Assembly: GCA_045863195.1 (NCBI GenBank)
Contig: BTUI01000014.1
Span: forward strand, 21,456 to 85,455
Direction: 5' to 3'
DNA length: 64,000 nt
Source: W-Chloroflexi-9 sp045863195
Lineage (GTDB): Bacteria > Chloroflexota > Dehalococcoidia > UBA2979
Part shown: piece by piece, positions 43,703 to 49,870 of the stretch
How the letters are laid out: every line of letters starts with the position of its first letter
Position numbering within the stretch: position 1 is the first letter of the stretch
Notes under the pieces: generated by a model
Database searches by the model: none
The model's input: only the letters and a program-made list of their open reading frames with translations
What the model was told of the DNA's origin: nothing
Position numbers and translations under genes: made by a program

Positions 43703-44455
43703 ATGCGACTCGACCAGGTGAAGACGATCGGCATGCTCGGCGGCGGGGTCATGGGCGGCGGCATCGCCCAGGTGATGGCGATCGCCGGCTTCAACGTCGT
43801 CGTCCGCGACATCAGCGACGAACTCGTGGAGAACACGCGCGGCGAGGTCTTTGAAGGCAAGTGGGGGATGAAGAACGCCGTGGTCCGCGGCAAACTCTCC
43901 GCCGAGGACTGCGAGGCCGCCATGGCCCGTGTCTCCTTCACCACCGACCTCCAGGCGCTCCGCGATGTCGACTTCCTGATCGAGGCGATCCCGGAGAAGT
44001 TGGACCTGAAGCAGCGCGTCTTCCAGGAACTGGACGGCATCGTGAAGCCGGAGGCGATCTTCGCGTCCAACACCTCCGGCTTCGTCATCCAGGAGATCGC
44101 GCGCGACGTCTCCGAGGATCGCAAGACGAAGTTCGTAGGGATGCACTTCTCCAACCCCGTCCCCGTGATGAAGATCTGCGAGGTCGTCCACACGCCGGAG
44201 AGCACCCAGGAGACCGTGGACACCGCCGTGGGCGTCTCCGACCGCGCCGGCCGCGTCACCGTCCTCGTGAAGGACACGCCGGGCACCTATGGCTTCATCT
44301 TCAACCGCGTCTTCGCCGCCGCCCGCCGCGAGGCGGACAAGCTGGTCGAGGACGGCATCGCCACGAAGGAAGACATCGACAAGGCGATGATCTACGGCCG
44401 CAACTGGCCCGTCGGCTTCTACCAGGGCCGCGGCGGCATCGGCAAGCAGTGGTAA
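43703..44455 (+). CDS. 3-Hydroxyacyl-CoA dehydrogenase, short C-terminus
   Basis: 250 aa from ATG 43703 behind GAGGAGG; a TAGAAT -10-like box lies at 43667-43672. The NAD site is IGMLGGGVMGGGIAQ with Asp at the end of strand 2 (VRDIS). The catalytic His is in GMHFSNPVPVMK and a Glu lies two helices on (CEVVHTPES). Typical FadB2/PaaH-type enzymes are about 280-290 residues. Here the C-terminal dimerisation domain stops early with GRGGIGKQW and TAA, about 35 residues short. A G/C palindrome follows. A shortened but functional form is possible; I see no frameshift that would restore the missing part. Confidence 0.85.
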   Translation: MRLDQVKTIGMLGGGVMGGGIAQVMAIAGFNVVVRDISDELVENTRGEVFEGKWGMKNAVVRGKLSAEDCEAAMARVSFTTDLQALRDVDFLIEAIPEKLDLKQRVFQELDGIVKPEAIFASNTSGFVIQEIARDVSEDRKTKFVGMHFSNPVPVMKICEVVHTPESTQETVDTAVGVSDRAGRVTVLVKDTPGTYGFIFNRVFAAARREADKLVEDGIATKEDIDKAMIYGRNWPVGFYQGRGGIGKQW

Positions 44456-44478
44456 CACCTCGCCCGGCGCGAGGGGAT

Positions 44479-44502
44479 CGAGGCGGCCCGCGGGCCGCCT
44501 CG
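44479..44502. terminator. 24-bp perfect palindrome behind the dehydrogenase
   Basis: The palindrome beginning CGAGGCGGCCCG is symmetric over 24 bases, starting 24 bases past the stop. It can form a hairpin with a small loop and probably ends the dehydrogenase transcript. It also argues that the following GNAT gene starts at 44514 and not at the GTG at 44502 inside the stem. Confidence 0.6.
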
Positions 44503-44513
44503 TGCGTTGCGGC

Positions 44514-45110
44514 GTGAGGGCGCGCATCCGCCTCGCCACGCCGGCGGACGCCGCCGCCGTGCAGGCGATCTACGCGCCGATCGTCCGCGACACCGCGATC
44601 TCCTTCGAGACGGTCCCGCCGACCGTGGAGGAGACCGCCGCACGCATCGAGGGGACGCTGCGGCAGCACCCGTTCCTCGTGCTGGAAGACGGCGGCGAGG
44701 TGCGCGGGTACGCCTACGCCAGCACATTCCGGCCGCGCGGCGCGTACGCCTGGTCAGTGGAGACCACGATCTACCTGCGCGACGACTCCCGAGGACGGGG
44801 CGTGGGGCGCGCACTGTACGAGGCGCTGATCCCGCTGCTCCGCATCGCGGGCTACCGCCAGGCGTACGCGGCGATCGCCCTGCCGAACGAGGCGAGCATC
44901 GCGCTCCACGAACGGGCCGGCTTCACGCACCTCGGCACGTTCGAGCGGGCCGGCTACAAGCACGGCGCGTGGCGCTCCGTTGGCTGGTGGCAACTGCTGC
45001 TGCCGCTACCGGACCGCGACCCGCCGCCGCCACGCCCCATCGCCGAGGCCATCGAACACCCCGAGGCACAGGCGGCGCTGGCCGAGGCGACCCGCTTCGT
45101 CCGAGGCTAG
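44514..45110 (+). CDS. GNAT N-acetyltransferase, phosphinothricin-acetyltransferase-like
   Basis: 198 aa from GTG 44514. The sequence follows the Pat/Bar/MnaT type: RLATPADAAAVQAIYAPIVRDTAISFETVPPT, GYAYASTFRPRGAYAWSVETTIYL, the acetyl-CoA loop RGRGVGRALYEAL, and ALPNEASIALHERAGFTHLGTFERAGYK. Such enzymes acetylate amino groups of methionine analogues or similar compounds. The last 30 residues (PPPPRPIAEAI onward) exceed the usual length. Its TAG and the TAG of the convergent selenoprotein candidate share CTAG. Confidence 0.85.
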   Translation: MRARIRLATPADAAAVQAIYAPIVRDTAISFETVPPTVEETAARIEGTLRQHPFLVLEDGGEVRGYAYASTFRPRGAYAWSVETTIYLRDDSRGRGVGRALYEALIPLLRIAGYRQAYAAIALPNEASIALHERAGFTHLGTFERAGYKHGAWRSVGWWQLLLPLPDRDPPPPRPIAEAIEHPEAQAALAEATRFVRG

Positions 45111-45652
45111 CCGCCGGCGGCGATCGCGCCGTCCAGCACCGCGCGCAGGTTCTCCTCGGTGAGCGGGCCGAAGAGGCGCTCCGTCACATCCTCGCTGTCG
45201 GGCCGCACCACGGCGAACGCCGGGTGGGAGAGCACCCCGAGGCGCTCCGCGAGTTCAGCGTCCTCGTCGCGGTCGTAGTCGAGGACGACGAAGTTGATGC
45301 GCTCCTGGTACTCCGGCCGTAGCCCGTGCACGACGGGCCGCGCAAGCGCGCAGAACGGTCACCAGATGGCATCGACGTAGACGAGCGTTGGCTTCCCGTT
45401 CACGGGGAGGTAGCCGCCAGTACTCGGCACGCGGTCCTCGGGCGGCGCGTAGCCGGCCTCGACGACCACCGCCGGGCCGGTGGGGAAGGCGAAGCCGTCC
45501 GCCGTCGCGCCCGCAGCGGTCGCGGCTGGCGTCTCGGCACCCCCGCTCGGCGTCGTGACGGCGGCGGGCGTACTCGCGCCGCCACCCGACGAGCAGGCGA
45601 CGGCGACGAGGCCGAGGGCGAACGAGGCAGCGAGGAGGACGGCGCGTCTCAT
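45107..45652 (-). CDS. Thioredoxin-like lipoprotein, predicted selenoprotein (in-frame TGA at codon 98)
   Basis: 181 aa if TGA 45361-45359 is read as selenocysteine. The frame opens with a lipoprotein signal (MRRAVLLAASFALGLVAVAC, Cys20), then a Ser/Thr/Ala/Gly linker and the first strands of a thioredoxin fold (KPTLVYVDAIW). The next codon is TGA, and the frame goes on for 83 codons with PFCALARPVVHG, INFVVLDYDRDED, LGVLSHPAFAVV and a helical end. The redox motif would be Trp-Sec-Pro-Phe-Cys, with Sec where thioredoxins have the attacking Cys. A stem-loop of bacterial SECIS geometry starts 20 bases past the TGA. Read as two proteins, the first would end at the active site and the second would lack its core strands and signal. 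It probably reduces or forms disulfides or peroxides at the outer face of the membrane. Alternatives are a TGC-to-TGA mutation or base-call error. Confidence 0.75.
45322..45338 (-). promoter_or_regulatory. Putative bacterial SECIS hairpin
   Basis: On the minus strand, GCCCGU (45338-45333) pairs exactly with ACGGGC (45327-45322) around the five-base loop CGUGC. The loop begins 26 bases after the TGA, inside the coding sequence, and has G at loop position 2. Both agree with the bacterial SECIS rules as I know them: an apical loop 16-37 bases from UGA with a G among its first two bases. A G-U pair and two more pairs after one mismatch can extend the stem. Confidence 0.6.
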
Positions 45653-45756
45653 GCCTGGAGCGTACCGAACCGTCCACCGGAAGTCGTGACAGAAGTGTGA
45701 TCGAGGCGGATGATGCGGGCGCGTCGCCCGGCAGACGGCGCAGTCCGGAGCCTCTC

Positions 45757-47217
45757 ATGCTCGTCGCGCGGCGCATCTTCGCGGTCATCCTCGGCGTCCC
45801 CCTGCTCGCGCTCCTTGCCGCGGCCACGGTGTTCGGCGCAGCAGGGGCCACGATCCTCAACGGCGACTTCCTCGCCGACGCGATGGAGGACACCGACTTC
45901 CAGGCCCGCGTCCACGGCGAGGGACTGCCGACCCTGATCCGCGAGGTGACCGAGCGCCAGGATGAGCGGCTGCCGGAGAACCTGCGCGGCCTCAACCTGC
46001 CGTCTGACGACGCCTCCGTTGCCCGCATGACCGAGGTCGTCCAGACCATGTTCCCGGAGGCGCTGGTGCAGGCACAGACGGACGAGTTCCTCCGCGAGTT
46101 CGTGCCGTGGATCACCGGGCGCACGGACTCGTTCGAGTGGCGCGTCGACCTGCACGGGCCGCTCATCGCCACCTTCGGGCCGAGGGGGAGCGAGCCGGGC
46201 CTCTTCCAGGCAGCCTGGCTGGACCTGGACATGAGCCACCGGATGCTCCAGGGCCTCTCCGAGCGCCAGCAGCGCGAGCGCGCCGAGGCCGGTGGCGCCG
46301 CGCCCGAGGAACCGAGCGTCCTCGACCGCCTCGGCCCGAACCTGCCCGCGGCGGAGGACTGGCTGGACGACGCCGTCCTCGAGATCGTCGACTCGATGGT
46401 GCCGTACCTCGCCGGCGACACCGAGGACTTCGACATCCACCTGGACTTCACTCCCTACCCCGAACTCGCCGAGCCGCTGGCGGACGTGCTGCGCAGCGAC
46501 GAGGCGACGCTGCTCGCCGAGGGCTGGCGCTTCAACAGCGCCGACTTCCGCCAGAGGTTGGACGACTCCGGCAACCCCACGGTGAACGACCCGGACGACA
46601 CGGTCGCCATGTTCCGGCCCGGCGGGATCACGCTGACCTCGGACGACTTCGTGCAGCGGATGGAGGAGCAGCGCGAGGCGAACCGCCTCGCCGGCGAGCC
46701 GAATGACGGCCCCACGATCGAGGAGGTGCGGTCCGCGATGCGGTGGGCGCGGTTCAGCGGGTCGTGGCTCACGATCGGGCTCGCGCTGCTCGTCGCGACC
46801 GGGATCGCGTTCCTCGGCGGGCGCACGTGGCAGGCGCGCGCGCTCTGGGGCGGCGGCGCGTTCGCCCTCGCCGCCGCGCTCGTCCTCGGCAGCACCACCG
46901 CCGTCTACGCCGCCACCGTGGAGGGTCGCGTCGACGAGTGGGTGGCCGAGGAGCGCGTGGCGGTCGACCCGGACGTCCCGGTCGCCCTCCGTGACCCGGT
47001 GCTCGACCTCGTCGTGGAGGTCACCCACGGCGTGAGCGCCGCCATGACCTGGCGCGCCGCCGCCTGGCTCATCCTCGGCCTGCTCGTCGTCGCAGCGGCC
47101 CTGCTCTGGCCGCGCCTCCGTCCCGCCACGGCCGCTACCGCGCCCGCTGCACCGAGCGCGGCCGCACCGCCCGAGGCACCGCCGCTCGCCGAGCCCTCGG
47201 ACACCCCGCGCGAGTAG
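45757..47217 (+). CDS. Large membrane protein, hypothetical
   Basis: 486 aa from ATG 45757 (GGAG six bases upstream; a 20-residue in-frame extension has no ribosome site). One membrane helix at the N-terminus (IFAVILGVPLLALLAAATVFGAAG) is followed by an acidic extracytoplasmic region of about 310 residues (many Asp/Glu, as in DFLADAMEDTDFQARVHGE). Three helices come near the C-terminus (WLTIGLALLVATGIAFLGG, LWGGGAFALAAALVLGSTTAVY, WLILGLLVVAAALLW), and a Pro/Ala-rich tail ends the protein. I recognise no family. It diverges from the selenoprotein candidate with 104 bp between starts. Confidence 0.7.
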   Translation: MLVARRIFAVILGVPLLALLAAATVFGAAGATILNGDFLADAMEDTDFQARVHGEGLPTLIREVTERQDERLPENLRGLNLPSDDASVARMTEVVQTMFPEALVQAQTDEFLREFVPWITGRTDSFEWRVDLHGPLIATFGPRGSEPGLFQAAWLDLDMSHRMLQGLSERQQRERAEAGGAAPEEPSVLDRLGPNLPAAEDWLDDAVLEIVDSMVPYLAGDTEDFDIHLDFTPYPELAEPLADVLRSDEATLLAEGWRFNSADFRQRLDDSGNPTVNDPDDTVAMFRPGGITLTSDDFVQRMEEQREANRLAGEPNDGPTIEEVRSAMRWARFSGSWLTIGLALLVATGIAFLGGRTWQARALWGGGAFALAAALVLGSTTAVYAATVEGRVDEWVAEERVAVDPDVPVALRDPVLDLVVEVTHGVSAAMTWRAAAWLILGLLVVAAALLWPRLRPATAATAPAAPSAAAPPEAPPLAEPSDTPRE

Positions 47218-47370
47218 CGCCGGGGCGGAATGGCGCCTCCGACTGGGGGCGAGCAAGCCTGGGGCATGCCCCGTCTTCACGGCCGATGCCGGGATTCAGG
47301 TGTCAGCCCCACCGACGCCCCCAGAGGGGCCCTGTCGCCGGGGCAGTCTGCCGAAGCAGGGGCAGAGGCC

Positions 47371-47439
47371 TCGATGGGGGTGCGACCCCCATCGAATCTC
47401 ATCCCCCTCCCCGCGCAGGGGAGGGGGCAGGGGGAGGGG
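47371..47439. repeat. Two hairpins and a G-quadruplex-type tract between convergent genes
   Basis: TCGATGGGGGT-GCG-ACCCCCATCGA is a perfect 11-bp inverted repeat (47371-47395). A second stem, CCCCCTCCCC (47403-47412) with GGGGAGGGGG (47418-47427), follows. Four G runs (GGGG A GGGGG CA GGGGG A GGGG, 47418-47439) could form a quadruplex on the plus strand. The whole 247-bp gap 47218-47464 carries no gene; GGGGCATGCCCC is a third palindrome further left. It probably ends both converging transcripts and resembles a dispersed repeat. Confidence 0.65.
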
Positions 47440-47464
47440 CCGCCACGGTCACCGCAAGCGGCGC

Positions 47465-48319
47465 CTACTCGCGCAGCAGGTGCTTCGCCAATGCGGGCCC
47501 GCCCGGCGCGTCCGGGTCGTCCTTGAAGTGGGCGAGGCGGCGGAACACCTCCGCCGAGGCCTCGTGGAAGCCGCCCGGGAGCCCGTCCGCCTCGAACGTC
47601 GCGGCGATCTCTTCCATCTCGCCCACCCAGCGCCACGCCTTCGCGGCGGCCCCGCCCAGGCCGTCCGCCTGCGCCAGCAGCCGCGGCTGGGACTTCGCCC
47701 ACTCCTGCTCCAGCGCGTCCATCACGCCCTCGCGCAACGCGAGCGCCTCGATGTTCGCGAGCAGGGCGCTCGTCCCCTTCGTCCAGGCGGCGTAGGCGAC
47801 CTTCAGCGCGGAGGCGGCACCCACCGGCGCGTCCAGCACCACCACCTCCAGCGGCCCGCCCTGCAGGTAGCGCGCGACCCGAGGCGCCTCGGCGCCCGAC
47901 AGGTAGAGGCGCGTCGCCCCCGACCGCTCCGCCGAGGGCGGCCCGCCGATGATGCCGCCGTCCACGTAGTCCGCGCCGGTGTGCTCCACGATCTCGCCGA
48001 TGCGGCGGGAGGTGCCGGGGCTGATCGCGTTGCAGTCCACGTAGATGCGCTCGTAGCCCAGCATCCGGACCGACTCCGCGACCTCCACCGCCGACTCCGG
48101 CGGGCAGATCGAGAGGATCATGCGGGACTGGTTCACCAGGCCGTTCAGCCAGTGGACATCCTCGAAGCCGGCCGCCTCCGCGCGGGCGCGGCTCGCCTCG
48201 CTGCGGTCCTCCGACACCCACAGGACGTGCGCGCCGGCCGCGACCGCCGAGGCGCCCACCGCCGCGCCCATCGCCCCCGGATGAAGCAGCCCGATCGTGG
48301 TGGTGGGGTGTGGATTCAT
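47465..48319 (-). CDS. NAD(P)-dependent dehydrogenase, 3-hydroxyisobutyrate/6-phosphogluconate-like
   Basis: 284 aa from ATG 48319 with GAGAGGG upstream. The N-terminal Rossmann domain begins IGLLHPGAMGAAVGASAVAAGAHVLWVSEDRS, with the G-x-M-G variant of this family. It is followed by ICPPESAVEVAES and YVDCNAISPGTSRRIGEIVE, which includes the substrate-binding SPGT-like motif. VGAASALKVAYAAWTKGTSALL carries the catalytic Lys of the helical domain. Such enzymes oxidise beta-hydroxy acids or reduce semialdehydes. The gene diverges from the small monooxygenase at a symmetrical promoter. Confidence 0.85.
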   Translation of the reverse strand: MNPHPTTTIGLLHPGAMGAAVGASAVAAGAHVLWVSEDRSEASRARAEAAGFEDVHWLNGLVNQSRMILSICPPESAVEVAESVRMLGYERIYVDCNAISPGTSRRIGEIVEHTGADYVDGGIIGGPPSAERSGATRLYLSGAEAPRVARYLQGGPLEVVVLDAPVGAASALKVAYAAWTKGTSALLANIEALALREGVMDALEQEWAKSQPRLLAQADGLGGAAAKAWRWVGEMEEIAATFEADGLPGGFHEASAEVFRRLAHFKDDPDAPGGPALAKHLLRE

Positions 48320-48348
48320 CGCTCGTCCCTCTCGCGCCTCGTGCCTCC

Positions 48349-48384
48349 CAGTGTACGGGCGGTGGCCGGTGCGCCCGTACACTG
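48349..48384. promoter_or_regulatory. Symmetrical divergent promoter (13-bp inverted repeat)
   Basis: CAGTGTACGGGCG (48349-48361) is repeated inverted at 48372-48384. Read outward, each arm gives CCCGTACACTG, that is a TACACT -10 box with a GTAC extension, one facing the dehydrogenase (start 48319) and one facing the monooxygenase (start 48458). The same CCCGTACACT also occurs before the membrane-protein gene at 5847. Confidence 0.6.
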
Positions 48385-48397
48385 CGGGCACACCACC

Positions 48398-48439
48398 ATG
48401 CGCGTCAGACCCTGCGCCTCAGACCATGCGCCTCAGCGC
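48398..48439 (+). repeat. Three tandem copies of a 14-bp unit in a leader
   Basis: ATGCGCGTCAGACC (48398-48411), CTGCGCCTCAGACC (48412-48425) and ATGCGCCTCAGCGC (48426-48439) stand head to tail between the promoter and the start of the monooxygenase gene. The copies differ at a few bases. Confidence 0.7.
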
Positions 48440-48457
48440 CGACGAACGGAGCGACCG

Positions 48458-48766
48458 ATGCCCCTCCCCACCCTCCTCGCGAAGTTGACCGCGAAGCCCG
48501 GCCACGAGGCCGCGCTGCACGCCGCCCTCGAAGCCGCCGTCCGTGCCGTGGACGAGGCGGAGCCGGGCGTGCTGGCCTACACCATGCACACCGTGGTCGG
48601 GGAGCCCGGGACGTTCTGGTTCTACGAGCAGTACGCGGACGACGCTGCCGTCGCCAACCACCGCACCTCGCCGCACCTCGCCACCCTCATCGCCGCCGTC
48701 CGCGACCACGCCGACGGCGGGATCGAGGTCATCCGCCTCGAGCCGGTGACCGGCGTGCGGCGGTAG
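48458..48766 (+). CDS. ABM-domain (antibiotic biosynthesis/quinol) monooxygenase-like protein
   Basis: 102 aa from ATG 48458. It has the dimeric ferredoxin-like fold of YgiN/ABM proteins: LLAKLTAKPGHEAALHAALEAAV, EPGVLAYTMHTVVGEPGTFWFYEQYADDAAVANHRTSPHL, and an ending IEVIRLEPV. The conserved pattern FWFYEQYxDxxAxxxHRxSPH is clear. Small quinone or polyketide oxygenation is typical for the family, but many members are uncharacterised. It is transcribed from the symmetrical promoter and followed after 14 bp by a gene of different base use. Confidence 0.85.
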   Translation: MPLPTLLAKLTAKPGHEAALHAALEAAVRAVDEAEPGVLAYTMHTVVGEPGTFWFYEQYADDAAVANHRTSPHLATLIAAVRDHADGGIEVIRLEPVTGVRR

Positions 48767-48780
48767 GTGGAGACCGAGAG

Positions 48781-49869
48781 ATGACCACCGATGTGCGGGG
48801 GAGCTTCCTAACGCACCAGGCGTACATCGAAGCGATCCGACACGCGATCGAGATTCTCGCAGATGCGCCGCCGGGGGCATCGGCTATCGAGTGGGATCCC
48901 ACAGCCCCCAAAATGAATTTCACCCTCGCGGAGGGACTGGCAGCCCGAGTTCGGTCGTCCAACGGCTACGAGAGTCTCTCCACACGGACGATTCCTGACA
49001 CTCGACGATTCATCGCAAACCTACGGAACGCGTGGACGACCGAAGCCCTCATGTACGTCACCGGAAAGCACCTACCCGCGGAAGGTCTCGGAACGGCAAC
49101 GAACTGGACGGTGGTGCAGGCCTACTACGCGGTCTACCTCGTGGCAAAAGCGACCGCGATCGCTCAAGGCAAGACGGGACCTCTGAACAGCCACCCCCTC
49201 ATCCAGCGGTTCTTCATCGACTTCTGGGCCGAAGGCAGTCGGCGTGACCTCGCGCCATGGTCAGTTGTGTGGGGGATCGACGGCCCTAGGAACCTGCCCA
49301 CAAGCGTTGCCCTTGAACACCCTCAGCACATCTGGACCACTGCACGTCGCGAGGCATGCTGGGCCCGACTGACAAAGGCGTGGGAAACAACTCGAGCAGG
49401 TTGGCTGGAGGACGCCTTGAGGGAAGCGCGCGAGAAAAAGGCGAAGGATCGTCGGCGCGCGTGGGCTCAGGAGAACGATGCACGGGTTGCTAATCACAAG
49501 CAGCCACGTCGACGGCCCCCTCGCGCCTCCGCGACCTTAAGGCCCGAGGAAAAGGCGACTGTTGATCGGTCAGTCCCAGCAGCCGGCTTCCTCAACTACC
49601 TCTATCGACTTCGGATCCGATCGAACTACGAGGATTCGGCGATGTGGAGCGAAGGCCCCATCGGCGTCGAGGAATCACTCGGCGTTCACTGGAATCTCAC
49701 AACGATCACGTCAGCCACACTTCTGGCCCATGAGGTACTCCTCCGGCGAATCGTCGGAAATGACGACTTCGACGGAATCGCTGACGACTGGTTGCAGAAG
49801 AACCAAGGGCTGCTCGGCCCGCTCGAAGGACTAGGTCTGCGCGCGCAAGTGTTGCGAGGTCACCGATGA
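48781..49869 (+). CDS. Unknown protein with HEPN-like features, probably acquired
   Basis: 362 aa from ATG 48781 (GAGACCGAGAG upstream). It is mostly helical: QAYIEAIRHAIEILADAP near the N-terminus; NWTVVQAYYAVYLVAKATAIAQ in the middle, like the helix of HEPN or nucleotide-binding accessory proteins; a basic stretch (REAREKKAKDRRRAW, PRRRPPRASATLR); then FLNYLYRLRIRSNYEDSAMW, an Arg-x4-Asn-Tyr-x-Asp pattern reminiscent of HEPN RNase motifs (R-x4-6-H/N). No membrane helices. Codon use is visibly less GC-rich than on either side, and the stop lies one base from the stop of the convergent dehydrogenase, as if inserted. Function unknown; a defence or toxin-like role is a guess. Confidence 0.65.
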   Translation: MTTDVRGSFLTHQAYIEAIRHAIEILADAPPGASAIEWDPTAPKMNFTLAEGLAARVRSSNGYESLSTRTIPDTRRFIANLRNAWTTEALMYVTGKHLPAEGLGTATNWTVVQAYYAVYLVAKATAIAQGKTGPLNSHPLIQRFFIDFWAEGSRRDLAPWSVVWGIDGPRNLPTSVALEHPQHIWTTARREACWARLTKAWETTRAGWLEDALREAREKKAKDRRRAWAQENDARVANHKQPRRRPPRASATLRPEEKATVDRSVPAAGFLNYLYRLRIRSNYEDSAMWSEGPIGVEESLGVHWNLTTITSATLLAHEVLLRRIVGNDDFDGIADDWLQKNQGLLGPLEGLGLRAQVLRGHR

Positions 49870-49870
49870 C

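Noticed and set aside
44502..44513. GTG 44502 as the start of the GNAT gene
   Set aside because: It falls inside a 24-bp palindrome that probably terminates the previous transcript. GTG 44514 gives the usual family N-terminus.
45359..45652. Reading the first half of the TGA-containing gene as a complete short lipoprotein
   Set aside because: It would end exactly at the thioredoxin active site, and the rest of the fold continues in the same frame after the TGA. Read-through as Sec is the better explanation.
47218..47464. Possible short coding gene in the G/C-rich gap
   Set aside because: Open frames there are produced by the repeats; no ribosome site or protein-like pattern was found.
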